Assembly: GCA_020632995.1 (NCBI GenBank) | Contig: JACKEN010000019.1 | Location: forward strand, 1-64,000 | Source: Deltaproteobacteria bacterium | GTDB taxonomy: Bacteria; Myxococcota; Kuafuiibacteriia; Kuafuiibacteriales; Kuafuiibacteriaceae | Length of the DNA stretch: 64,000 bases | Direction of reading: 5' to 3' | Shown: positions 45,170 to 53,869 of the stretch, in pieces | Numbering within the stretch: position 1 is the first letter of the stretch | Layout of the letters: the number at the start of each line of letters is the position of its first letter | Translations under genes and position numbers: made by a program | Notes under the pieces: model-generated | What the model saw: only the letters and a program-made list of their open reading frames with translations | Told to the model about the DNA's origin: nothing | The model's database searches: none

Positions 45170-47320
45170 CTAGCGGAACACGTTGACGATGAAACCGGTC
45201 GATCTGGAGCGCAGGAGGAGCAGATCCCTCGATCCGGGGAAGCTCGTGACCCAGCCCCCCGCGATCGGGAGCCAGACCGTGTCGTACGGGACCGAGTTCA
45301 CCACCTCCGTGACGGTGGCGGCGACACCCCGAAGCTCGTTGTCCCCGAGGTTCGCCCGGACGAGCGTCGTGGGGGTCACCGCGAGCTCCACCCCCGAGCA
45401 CTGACGCACGATCTCACCCGGCAGGCAGGTGGTGTCCGACGTGCAGGTCGAGGCGCAGACCCCGGGGCAGGAGATCCCCGTGATATCGCTGGTGCTCGCG
45501 CAGCCCCGGCCCGACCCACAGTCCGTGTTGGAGGCGCACCGCCGGCCCTCGGTGCCCTCCAGGCAAGAGAACCCGGAGGCGCTGGCCAGGGTCAGGCCGA
45601 GGTCGGTGGGCAGACCGTCCGCGCGGGTGTCGATCCGGGCCGCCTGCTGGCCGCTGGGGCCGTCGACGACCGGGACCCTGGCCTGGATGCCCGTGATCGT
45701 CTCGTTCGACACCTGCTGGAGGACCGCCTCCGCCCCCGCCGGGTAGACCTCGACGAGGGTCGCGGCCAGCACCGCGTCCACGTGGCAGGCCACGTCGTCG
45801 AGGGCCGCCGTACCCTCCGCGAAGTCCACCAGCTGGAGCACGAGGCGCTCCCGGAACACCTCCTCGACGGTGGCGTGGGCGTAAAGCTCGACGCTCGCGT
45901 CGGGTCGGTCGGCGCAGGCGGGGAGGAAGAGCTGGATCAGCGCCTCGTCTCCGGGCACGACCAACCGCTCCAACATGTCGGTCACCTCGGGCACCGCCAG
46001 CGCCACCTTGCCGGTGTCATCCAGCACCGTGACCTCCGCGCTGCGGCTGCGCACGAGGTCGCCCCGGTAGACCGCTCGGTAGACCGCGGCAGACGGGCGC
46101 TCGACCTGGATCAGGCCCGGACAGGCGGGGTCGGTCCCCTCGGCGCCCACGCACCAAAGGACGGACTCGGCCGCGCACTCCCGGATATAGGACGGGTCCG
46201 CCTCGCCCGAGTTCCGCAGCATCGCGGACAGATAGGCCTCGGCTTCGCGCTGGGGCACGAGGTCATCACCCACCAGGAACCGGGCGGTGCCATCGAGCAG
46301 GACCAGCTGCACCACCGGCAGCGTCTCGCCCGTCGTGATCGTCAGGCCGGGGAACGTCGTCACGGCGCCCTGGGCGCCCGCCACCACCATCAGCGGCATG
46401 TCGATCCGGCCAGGCACCTGCCCGCGCTCCTCGAGCGGCGTGTAGGGCGAGGGGTAGTCGCGGGTGGACACCGTGCCGTCGGCCTCCACCACCATCACCG
46501 AGGCGCGATCCAGGCGCAGGGCGAGAGCGCGGCCGTCCTTCACCGGGACGACCCGGGAGATGGGGCCACCCACGTCCACCTGGCGCACGTCGAGAGCCCC
46601 CGAGGCCGTGCTCACCACCGCGAGGTTGCCAGGGGAGGCCGCCTCGTCGGCCAGGGCCACCATCAGCACACCCGGGCTGGTCTGGGCCATCTGCCGAGGC
46701 GCAGGGCCGACCACCACCTGGTCGACCAGGGTCGCGGACACCGGATCGTGGGTGACCTCGAGCAGGGCCAGCACGCCCTCGCCCCCGAGCACGTCGAAGA
46801 GCACCGCGACCTCGTCGACCGCGCTCCCCGGGGTCAGGACCTCGACGTCGACCGGGACGCCGTCGATCCCGAGGGCCGAGAGCGGCACCGTCCCGAGGAG
46901 CTCGTTCGAGGGCTCGGTGGCGTGAGACTCGATGGACGTCGCCCCCACCACCGCCTGCACGTGCAGCCCACCCACCTCACCCGTCGCGTCCTTCCAGCTC
47001 GGGGACAGCACGAAGAGGCGGTCCTGCCCCTCGACGTAGGCGAGCTCCGTCGGGAGCCCGCGCGCCGGGATCACGAGCGGGAAGTACACCGCCGGCCCCA
47101 GGGCGAACGCGGAGCGGAGCGCCCCCTCGGAGTCGAGGGAGAACTGCTGCAGCCGCACCCCCTGGGCCTCGCTGTCCGCGATGAAGAGGTCCTCCCGGCT
47201 GGCGCTCCGGGGCACCACGGCGAGGCCGACCGGGCGCTCCATCACCCCTGTGGCGTCAGGAGTGTTGCTCTGGCAGCCCCAGGTGAGGAGCAGCCCCAAG
47301 TACAGCGTACGGGACCTCAT
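45170..47320 (-). CDS. Large surface lipoprotein, Cys-rich C-terminus
   Basis: A 716-residue exported protein. The signal peptide ends at Cys16 in TWGC, an imperfect lipobox (Trp at -2). The body has repeated strand pairs with residues typical of beta-propeller blades (LFIADSEAQGVRL, ELAYVEGQDRLFVL, GNLAVVSTASGALDV). Near residues 600-660 a Cys-rich module resembles the short CxxNxxC and CxxC insertions of myxobacterial surface proteins (RRCASNTDCGSGRGC, SCPGVCASTC). ATG 47320 overlaps the previous stop by one base (TGATG) and has AGGAGG seven bases upstream. It forms an operon with the preceding lipoprotein gene. No function is known. Confidence 0.75.
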   Translation of the reverse strand: MRSRTLYLGLLLTWGCQSNTPDATGVMERPVGLAVVPRSASREDLFIADSEAQGVRLQQFSLDSEGALRSAFALGPAVYFPLVIPARGLPTELAYVEGQDRLFVLSPSWKDATGEVGGLHVQAVVGATSIESHATEPSNELLGTVPLSALGIDGVPVDVEVLTPGSAVDEVAVLFDVLGGEGVLALLEVTHDPVSATLVDQVVVGPAPRQMAQTSPGVLMVALADEAASPGNLAVVSTASGALDVRQVDVGGPISRVVPVKDGRALALRLDRASVMVVEADGTVSTRDYPSPYTPLEERGQVPGRIDMPLMVVAGAQGAVTTFPGLTITTGETLPVVQLVLLDGTARFLVGDDLVPQREAEAYLSAMLRNSGEADPSYIRECAAESVLWCVGAEGTDPACPGLIQVERPSAAVYRAVYRGDLVRSRSAEVTVLDDTGKVALAVPEVTDMLERLVVPGDEALIQLFLPACADRPDASVELYAHATVEEVFRERLVLQLVDFAEGTAALDDVACHVDAVLAATLVEVYPAGAEAVLQQVSNETITGIQARVPVVDGPSGQQAARIDTRADGLPTDLGLTLASASGFSCLEGTEGRRCASNTDCGSGRGCASTSDITGISCPGVCASTCTSDTTCLPGEIVRQCSGVELAVTPTTLVRANLGDNELRGVAATVTEVVNSVPYDTVWLPIAGGWVTSFPGSRDLLLLRSRSTGFIVNVFR

Positions 47321-48828
47321 CACGGGCCCTCCTTCTCGCCCTCGGGGTTGATGTCGCGGCCGAGGCGGGCCACCACCTCGTGGTGGCGGGGGTCGGGGTC
47401 GGTGATGTCCAGCACCGCCAGGGTGCTGTTGGAGAAGTTGGTGACGAAGGCGTAGGCGTTGCCCTGCCCGTCACTCGCGAAGGCCACCTGGGTGGGCGAG
47501 GCGAGCAAGGGGACCTGCACAAGCTGGCCGTCGAAGCTCCTCGTCCCCACCCCGTTGACCTTGTGCACGAGGGTCGGCTCGTCGGTGGAGACGTCGACGA
47601 TCCAGACCGTGTCGCGGCGGATGTCCGGGACGTACAGGAGGTGGTTCCCGGCCGGGTCGATGCGCAGGCTCGGCTTGCCCAGCTCCTCGCCGACCTCGAT
47701 GACGCTGACCAGCCGGAGCTCGTCGCCGGTGGGATCGATCACCGCGATGCCGGAGTTGTAGGAGTCCGCGGTCTCCTGGAACCGGAGCGACACGTAGAAG
47801 CGCGCGCGATCCGCGTCGAAGACCATCCCCCGGGTGGCGAGGGCGGCGGCGGTCGTGCCGAGGTTCACGAAGTTGTCCGCGGTGTCGTCGAGGCTGTACG
47901 CGCCGTCGCTCTCCCGCATCCGGAACGCGCTCATGGTGAGGTTGGTGGTGCGGCGGGCCCCGAGCAGCACCACGGTGCCCTCGGCGTCCCCGGGCGTCAG
48001 CCCCAGGTACCCGGCAGGCAGGAACTGCACCCCGGTCGCGCCCCCCAGCAGGTAGTCCTGGACGTTGACGGGGTTGGGCAGGGCGTCGGGCTCCCCCGAC
48101 TCCACCCGCTCCGCGAACCCCTTCAGGTTCACGGTCGTGATCGACTGGCGGTACACGCTCGACGAGTCGACCTGCGAGCGGAGGTGGGCCACCACCGCCA
48201 GCGGCACCTGCGCCGTGGTGGTGAAGGCGGTGACCGAGAACGGGTCCTGGTTGCCGGTGCTGACGCTGCGGATCTCGGGACAGTCGAAGCGGGCCGGGGG
48301 CTCGGGCGCGGTGCCGCAGCTGAGCGGCATCGCGTCACCGGGCTTGTAGTCGAGCATCGTGAGGTAGTTGCGGCCGCGGCTCGGGACCAGGACGCGGCGC
48401 ACCGCCCCGGTCCCGGTGAAGCCGGTGATCGCCTCGGTGAGTACGATGTCGCCCGCGAACTGATCGATCCGCAAGCTGCCCAGGTGGGCGGCCCCGAAGT
48501 CCTCGACGAAGTGCACCTGGCTCCGGTCGGCGGGGATGAGTCCGATCAGGGCCGGCACGTCGAAGGCGTGGATGCGCCCCGCGTTGTAGCGCTGATCGAA
48601 GTTGGTGCTCACCGCCAGCAGGCGGTTCGCGCCGGGCTCCACCAGGAGCGCGTGCGGGAAGTAGAGCTGACCATCGGGCGGGGTCACGCCCGGGATTTCA
48701 TCGGCGCAGCCCGCGAGCAGGCCGAGGCCCAAGACGAGGGCCCCGGCCCGAAGACGGGTCGAGATCAGCCCTGCAGCTTGGCCTGGGCCGCGGCGAGGCG
48801 CGCCACGGGGACACGGAACGGGGAGCAC
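47320..48828 (-). CDS. Beta-propeller-like surface lipoprotein
   Basis: A 502-residue exported protein with lipobox LAGC (Cys41) and repeated blade-like segments (NRLLAVSTNFDQRYNAGRIHAFDV, NSGIAVIDPTGDELRLVSVIEVG, NSTLAVLDITDP) as in YVTN/lactonase-type seven-bladed propellers. The only upstream start is GTG 48828, which gives a long Arg-rich n-region and overlaps ppdK by 64 bases; CTG 48768 is too close to the hydrophobic core to rule in or out. It is co-transcribed with the 716-residue lipoprotein and possibly with ppdK. Confidence 0.75.
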   Translation of the reverse strand: MLPVPCPRGAPRRGPGQAAGLISTRLRAGALVLGLGLLAGCADEIPGVTPPDGQLYFPHALLVEPGANRLLAVSTNFDQRYNAGRIHAFDVPALIGLIPADRSQVHFVEDFGAAHLGSLRIDQFAGDIVLTEAITGFTGTGAVRRVLVPSRGRNYLTMLDYKPGDAMPLSCGTAPEPPARFDCPEIRSVSTGNQDPFSVTAFTTTAQVPLAVVAHLRSQVDSSSVYRQSITTVNLKGFAERVESGEPDALPNPVNVQDYLLGGATGVQFLPAGYLGLTPGDAEGTVVLLGARRTTNLTMSAFRMRESDGAYSLDDTADNFVNLGTTAAALATRGMVFDADRARFYVSLRFQETADSYNSGIAVIDPTGDELRLVSVIEVGEELGKPSLRIDPAGNHLLYVPDIRRDTVWIVDVSTDEPTLVHKVNGVGTRSFDGQLVQVPLLASPTQVAFASDGQGNAYAFVTNFSNSTLAVLDITDPDPRHHEVVARLGRDINPEGEKEGP

Positions 48829-51431
48829 GACACGTAGTCCAGCCCGATCTTGTGGCAGAAGGCCACAGATTTCGGCTCTCCGCCGTGCTCTCCGCAGATC
48901 CCGAGCTTGAGCTTGGGCTTCACGGAGCGGCCCTTCTGGGCCGCCATCTCGACCAGCAGGCCCACCCCGGTGGTGTCGAGGACCTGGAAGGGCTCCGCCT
49001 CCAGGAGGCCGTCGTCCACGTACTGAGGCAGGAACCGGCCCGCGTCGTCCCGGGAGAGGCCGAACGCCATCTGGGTGAGGTCGTTGGTCCCGAACGAGAA
49101 GAACTGGGCGTGCTCCGCGATCTTGTCCGCGGTCAGGGCGGCCCGGGGGATCTCGATCATGGTCCCGACCATGTACTCGACCTTGCGGCCCTGCTCCTCG
49201 AACACCCGCTGGGCCACGCGGTGGACCATGTCCACCATGACCTTCAGCTCCTTCGCCTCGGACACCAGCGGGATCATGATCTCGGGCAGCACGTGGATGC
49301 CGGCCCGCTCCACGTTCACCGCCGCGGTCAGGATGGCCCGGACCTGCATCTCGTAGATCTCGGGGTGCACGATGCCCAGGCGGCAGCCGCGCAGGCCCAG
49401 CATGGGGTTGAACTCATGCAGGGCCTGGGACCGGGCCCGGATGGTCTCCGGGTCACGGCCGATGGCCTTCGACACCATCTCGACCTCCTCCTCGTCGCGG
49501 GGGAGGAACTCGTGCAGCGGCGGATCGAGCAGGCGGATGGTCACCGGGAGCCCGCGCATGGCCTCGAAGAGCCCCTCGAAGTCGGAGCGCTGCATGGGCT
49601 CGAGCCGGGCCAGGGCGGCCCGCCGGCCGGCCTCGCCGTCGGACAGGATCATCTCGCGCATGACGTTGATGCGGTCCGGGAGGAAGAACATGTGCTCCGT
49701 GCGGCACAGCCCGATGCCCTCGGCCCCGAAGCGCCGGGCCTGCTGGGCGTCGGCCGGGGTGTCGGCGTTGGTGCGGACCTTGAGGGTGCGGATCTCGTCC
49801 ACCCAGCCCATGAGCTCGTCGAACTCCTGGGAGCCACCGGCCTGCACCGTGGCCACCTCGCCCAGCATCACCTCACCGGTGGCGCCGTCGATGGTCACCA
49901 TGTCGTCGTGCTTGATCCGGTTGCCGCGGGCCACGAAGGTCTCGGCCTCGTAGTCGATGTTCAGCTCGCCGCAGCCCACCACGCAGGGGCGGCCCATGCC
50001 GCGGGCCACCACCGCCGCGTGGGAGGTCATGCCGCCGCGGGACGTCAAGATGCCTTGCGCGTAGTGCATGCCGGAGACGTCCTCGGGGGAGGTCTCGATG
50101 CGGACCAGGATGACCCGCTCGCCCTTCTTGCCCCGCTCCTCGGCCTCCTCGGAGTTGAACACCACGCGGCCGGTGGCCGCGCCGGGGGACGCGGGCAGGC
50201 CCTTGGCCACCACCTGGCGGTTCGCCGCCGGGTCGAGCATCGGGTGCAGGAGCTGGTCGACCTGGGCGGGCGACACGCGCATCACCGCCTCGGGCTTGTC
50301 GATGAGGCCCTCGTGGACCATGTCGACCGCCATCTTCACCGCGGCCCGGGCGGTGCGCTTCCCGTTGCGGGTCTGCAACAGGTACAGCTTGCCCTGCTGG
50401 ATGGTGAACTCCAGGTCCTGCATGTCCTTGAAGTGGGTCTCGAGCTTCAGCCGGATGGCGTCGAGCTCCTTGTAGACCTCGGGCATCTCGGTCTGCAGGG
50501 TCGGGCCCGACTCGCCGCCGCTGTCGTTGATCGGCTGCGGGGTCCGGATGCCGGCCACCACGTCCTCGCCCTGGGCGTTGTTGAGGTACTCGCCGAAGAA
50601 GCGCTTCACGCCGTCGTTCGGGTCGCGGGTGAACGCAACGCCGGTTGCACAGCCGTCACCCAGGTTACCGAACACCATGGCCTGCACGTTGACCGCGGTG
50701 CCGATGTCGCCGGGGATGCCGTTGAGGTGCCGGTAGGCCTGCGCGCGGGGGTTCTGCCAGGAGCGGAACACCGCCCGCACCGCCTCGAAGAGCTGGGCCC
50801 ACGGATCCTGCGGGAACTCGTGCGGGGTGAGCTGCTTGATGAGGCCCTTGTACTCGTCGGCCAGCTCGGACAGCGCCTGCGCGTCCAGCTGGTTGTCGAG
50901 CTCGACCTCGCGGCTGCGCTTCTTGTTCGCGATCGCGACCTCGAAGGGATCCACCGCGTGCTTCGACTCGGGCTTCATGCCCAGCACCACGTCGCCGAAC
51001 ATCGCCACGAGGCGGCGGTAGCTGTCGTAGGCGAAGCGCGCGTCGCCGCTCTTCTCGGCCAGGCCCTTCACCACCACGTCGGTGAGGCCGAGGTTGAGGA
51101 CGGTGTCCATCATGCCGGGCATCGAGAACTTGGCGCCCGAGCGCACCGACACCAGGAGCGGGTTGGACGGGTCGCCGAACTTCGCACCCAACAGCGCCTC
51201 CATCTGCCCCACCGCGGTGCGGATCTCGTCCTCGAGCCCGCTCGGTAGCTGCCCGCCCTGCTCGTAGTAGGCAGTGCAGACCTCGGTGGTGATGGTGAAC
51301 CCTGGGGGTACCGGCAGTCCCAGGTTGGTCATCTCGGCCAGACCGGCGCCCTTGCCGCCGAGGAGGCCCTTCATGGACCCGGTGCCATCGGCCTTGCCAT
51401 CACCAAAGAAATAGACGCGCTTGTTCGACAT
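48765..51431 (-). CDS. ppdK: Pyruvate, phosphate dikinase
   Basis: An 888-residue PPDK, the usual length. It interconverts pyruvate, ATP and phosphate with phosphoenolpyruvate, AMP and pyrophosphate. The N-terminal ATP-grasp domain has VYFFGDGKADG and SVRSGAKFSMPGMMDTVLNLG; the central swivelling domain carries the phospho-histidine in GGMTSHAAVVARGMG (about residue 470); the C-terminal TIM barrel has SFGTNDLTQ and the catalytic Cys in GICGEHGG. It may work in glycolysis or gluconeogenesis. No PPDK regulatory gene is present. ATG 51431; upstream about 200 bases separate it from the divergent TM2-like gene. Confidence 0.98.
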   Translation of the reverse strand: MSNKRVYFFGDGKADGTGSMKGLLGGKGAGLAEMTNLGLPVPPGFTITTEVCTAYYEQGGQLPSGLEDEIRTAVGQMEALLGAKFGDPSNPLLVSVRSGAKFSMPGMMDTVLNLGLTDVVVKGLAEKSGDARFAYDSYRRLVAMFGDVVLGMKPESKHAVDPFEVAIANKKRSREVELDNQLDAQALSELADEYKGLIKQLTPHEFPQDPWAQLFEAVRAVFRSWQNPRAQAYRHLNGIPGDIGTAVNVQAMVFGNLGDGCATGVAFTRDPNDGVKRFFGEYLNNAQGEDVVAGIRTPQPINDSGGESGPTLQTEMPEVYKELDAIRLKLETHFKDMQDLEFTIQQGKLYLLQTRNGKRTARAAVKMAVDMVHEGLIDKPEAVMRVSPAQVDQLLHPMLDPAANRQVVAKGLPASPGAATGRVVFNSEEAEERGKKGERVILVRIETSPEDVSGMHYAQGILTSRGGMTSHAAVVARGMGRPCVVGCGELNIDYEAETFVARGNRIKHDDMVTIDGATGEVMLGEVATVQAGGSQEFDELMGWVDEIRTLKVRTNADTPADAQQARRFGAEGIGLCRTEHMFFLPDRINVMREMILSDGEAGRRAALARLEPMQRSDFEGLFEAMRGLPVTIRLLDPPLHEFLPRDEEEVEMVSKAIGRDPETIRARSQALHEFNPMLGLRGCRLGIVHPEIYEMQVRAILTAAVNVERAGIHVLPEIMIPLVSEAKELKVMVDMVHRVAQRVFEEQGRKVEYMVGTMIEIPRAALTADKIAEHAQFFSFGTNDLTQMAFGLSRDDAGRFLPQYVDDGLLEAEPFQVLDTTGVGLLVEMAAQKGRSVKPKLKLGICGEHGGEPKSVAFCHKIGLDYVSCSPFRVPVARLAAAQAKLQG

Positions 51432-51633
51432 CTCGAGGTTCCTTCCAGGGTGCGTCGCCGCGCCTCTCGGGGGCTCGCTTCTCCCGAGCGGCGGGGTAGC
51501 ACGGGGTCATTCACGCGGCAATATCAAGCCCTTGGCCCAAATGGGGGTCCCGGGGGCATGCGCGCGCAAGGTCCCGGTGTTGTTGACCCGGTGGCGATTT
51601 ACGCCCCGCCGACAGTGCGCATCATGCTGGCAC

Positions 51634-51867
51634 ATGAAGAACCCTGGCTTGGCCGCTGTCCTCTCCTTCCTGCTCCCGGGCGTGGGGCAGATCTACAACG
51701 GGTATTTCCTCCGGGGCCTGTTCTGGCTGGTCGTCACGCCCGGCCTCTGGATTGGCACCGGGGGCGTCCTGGGCTGGGTCTGCCACCTCGCTTCGTCCTA
51801 CACCGCCTACAAGAAGGCGGAGGAGCTCAACGAGGGTGCCTACATGGCCCTACCCTACACCAGCTGA
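51634..51867 (+). CDS. Small TM2-domain-like membrane protein
   Basis: A 77-residue protein with two hydrophobic segments. The pattern LAAVLSFLLPGVGQIYNG with a following Gly-rich helix is that of TM2-domain proteins. ATG 51634 starts directly before it. Nothing is known about function in bacteria beyond membrane localisation. It is first of a run of small genes on the plus strand up to 53195. Confidence 0.72.
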   Translation: MKNPGLAAVLSFLLPGVGQIYNGYFLRGLFWLVVTPGLWIGTGGVLGWVCHLASSYTAYKKAEELNEGAYMALPYTS

Positions 51868-51942
51868 CCCCCCGCGCGCCGCGACCGCGAGTTGCGGTAA
51901 CCTGGGGATGTTGATGGGGCGTCCGACGCCCCGGAGGTGCCG

Positions 51943-52392
51943 ATGAAGCTCCTGAGCCCGAAGCTGCCCGAGCGCATCCTGAAGCGACTGTCCAAGCACC
52001 CGATGGCGGTGCTTGGCGTCGCCACCCTCGGCCTCAAGGTCGGCCGCGACGCCGCGAACCTGAAGCAGGGCAAGATCGACTCCCCCGAGTTCCGAAAGCG
52101 CACCGGCGGCCACGTCGGCAGCGTGGGCCTCGGCGCGGCGGGCAGCTACGCGGGCCTGACCCTCGGCGTGTTCCTCAGCCCGGTCCCGGTGCTCGGGGGC
52201 CTGCTCGGCGGCTTCGCCGGCGGCGCCCTGGGCGAGCTGCTCGGCGACAAGCTCGGCCAGGGCGCGGTGAGGAAGGCCGAGCAGCTCATGAAGAAGAGCG
52301 ACGCGCCCGCGGCCGAGGCCACCGAGGCCGAGGCCGGTGAGGCCGAGCCCGACGAGCCCGGGATGGAGCCCCCGCCGCGTCGGAGCCTGTGA
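51943..52392 (+). CDS. Glycine-zipper protein A
   Basis: A 149-residue protein. A helical N-terminal region (ERILKRLSKHPMAVLGVATLGLKVGRD) leads to a hydrophobic Gly-rich segment with GxxxG spacing (about 50-100; GGLLGGFAGGALGELLGDKLG), then an acidic tail. It is paralogous to the next gene: KRL..PMA..., a (D/E)-(F)-(R/K)KR(T/A)G-HVG motif and the Gly-rich stretch align. ATG 51943 has GGAGG seven bases upstream. It probably assembles in or on the membrane. Confidence 0.78.
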   Translation: MKLLSPKLPERILKRLSKHPMAVLGVATLGLKVGRDAANLKQGKIDSPEFRKRTGGHVGSVGLGAAGSYAGLTLGVFLSPVPVLGGLLGGFAGGALGELLGDKLGQGAVRKAEQLMKKSDAPAAEATEAEAGEAEPDEPGMEPPPRRSL

Positions 52393-52829
52393 TGCCGAAG
52401 CTCCCCCCCATCCCCCCCTGGGTCATCGAGCGCCTGAAGAGCCCCATGGCCACCGCGGCGGCCCTGGCCCTCGGCGTGAAGGTGGGCCAGGAGACCTACC
52501 GCCTCGCCTCCGGCGACATCAGCATGGAGGAGTTCAAGAAGCGGGCGGGCGTCCACGTGGGCACCCTCACCGGGAGCGTGGTGGGCGCGGTGGCCGGCGC
52601 CACCGTCGGGCGCTTCATCCCCGGGGTCGGCGCGGTGATGGGCGCGTTCGGCGGCGGCATGCTCGGCCAGATGGCCGGTCAACATGCCTTGCGCAAGAGC
52701 GCCGACACCCTCGAGGCCCGGGTCGCGAAGCGCGGCGAGGCGCAAGACGACCTGCAGTCCGACGAAGAGGCCGAGGGCGAAGTGCAGGTCGCATTGAACC
52801 CGCTGGAGCTCCCGCGCCGCGATCTGTAG
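52392..52829 (+). CDS. Glycine-zipper protein B (paralogue of A)
   Basis: A 145-residue protein with the same layout as its upstream neighbour: ERLKSPMATAAALALGVKVG, EEFKKRAGVHVG, a Gly-zipper region (GAVAGATVGRFIPGVGAVMGAFGGGMLG), and a Glu-rich tail. ATG 52392 overlaps the previous stop by one base (TGATG). The pair probably arose by tandem duplication and the products may form a hetero-oligomer. Confidence 0.78.
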   Translation: MPKLPPIPPWVIERLKSPMATAAALALGVKVGQETYRLASGDISMEEFKKRAGVHVGTLTGSVVGAVAGATVGRFIPGVGAVMGAFGGGMLGQMAGQHALRKSADTLEARVAKRGEAQDDLQSDEEAEGEVQVALNPLELPRRDL

Positions 52830-52841
52830 GCTGCGGCCACC

Positions 52842-53195
52842 GTGGCCGAGCGCGACACCTTCACCGCCCTGGACTGGATCGCCGCGGTCCTCGCCGGCCT
52901 GCTCGCGCTGGGCCTGTTCCTCTTCCCCGTGATCGTGATCCCGCCCTGGCGGAGCATGCTGGCAGAGCTCGGCGGCGCGGTGCCGGGCCTCACTCAGCTG
53001 GCGCTCACCCCGTGGTTCGCGCCCGCGCACGGGTTGGTGGCGGTGGTGCTCTTGGGTATGGGCGCGCGGGGTCGCCTGACCCGGCGCCGCGCCGCGGTGG
53101 TGGCGGCGTTCTTCTGGGGGGCGGCCGCGCTCGCCGCGAATATCACCGCGCTCTACCTGCCGATCTTCCAGCTCTCAGGGACCATCGAAAGGTGA
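52842..53195 (+). CDS. Small four-helix membrane protein
   Basis: A 117-residue integral membrane protein. Four hydrophobic helices are evident (AAVLAGLLALGLFLFPVIVI; LTQLALTPWFAP; GLVAVVLLGMGARG; VVAAFFWGAAALAANITALYL). It starts at GTG 52842, 12 bases after glycine-zipper protein B, so it is probably in the same operon. No homologous family is recognised. Confidence 0.65.
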   Translation: MAERDTFTALDWIAAVLAGLLALGLFLFPVIVIPPWRSMLAELGGAVPGLTQLALTPWFAPAHGLVAVVLLGMGARGRLTRRRAAVVAAFFWGAAALAANITALYLPIFQLSGTIER

Positions 53196-53224
53196 TGGGA
53201 GCCCGACTCGTGTAGGGTGGCGCG

Positions 53225-53869
53225 ATGGACGGCGCACCAACGCGCGGGGACATCACGGCGGCCCTGGACGCGTGGCGACAAGGCCAACCGGGGGCGCTGG
53301 AGGACCTCATCCCTCTCGTGTTCCACGAGCTCCGCGCCCTGGCGCGTCGCCAGCTGGCGCGCGAGCGGCCCGACCACACGCTGGCTCCCACCGCCGTGGT
53401 CCACGAGGTCTACCTGAGGTTGATGCGGCAGCCGCCACCGCCCATCCAGGATCGTCAGCACTTCTTCGCGCTGACCGCGCGCTTGATGCGTCGCATCCTC
53501 ATCGAACACGGGCGCGCACGGAGCGCGGCGAAGCGCGGGCGGGGCCAGCGCGCCGAGCTTCGGGAGGATGACCACCTCGAGGCCGATAGCGTGGACCTCG
53601 ACCTCGCGCTGAGCGTCCAGCGCGCGGTGGACGCCCTCGCGGAGCGCGACCCCGACCTCGCGCAGCTGGTGACGCTTCGCTACCTGGTCGGCCTGAGCGT
53701 GCCCGAGGTCGCCCTGGCCCTCGAGCTCTCGACCGCGACGGTGGAGCGGCGATGGGCCCTCGCGCGCCGTCGCCTGCGAGAGGCGCTGGCCTCGATCAAC
53801 GAGCCCAGCCACTCGAGGCCAGCGGCAAACACGCCTCGGGAACCTCGCGCTCGCGTGCCTCGGAGCTGA
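53225..53869 (+). CDS. ECF-type RNA polymerase sigma factor, kinase-associated group
   Basis: A 214-residue sigma-70-type factor. Region 2 (VFHELRALARRQLARERPDHTLAPTAVVHEVYLRLM) and region 4 (DLAQLVTLRYLVGLSVPEVALALELSTATVERRWALARRRLREAL) are those of the TIGR02999/ECF43-like group, members of which are commonly paired with Ser/Thr kinases and thought to be activated by phosphorylation, not by anti-sigma release. A kinase-TPR gene is convergent and overlaps it by 74 bases. ATG 53225. The C-terminal about 20 residues are Pro/Arg-rich. Confidence 0.9.
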   Translation: MDGAPTRGDITAALDAWRQGQPGALEDLIPLVFHELRALARRQLARERPDHTLAPTAVVHEVYLRLMRQPPPPIQDRQHFFALTARLMRRILIEHGRARSAAKRGRGQRAELREDDHLEADSVDLDLALSVQRAVDALAERDPDLAQLVTLRYLVGLSVPEVALALELSTATVERRWALARRRLREALASINEPSHSRPAANTPREPRARVPRS

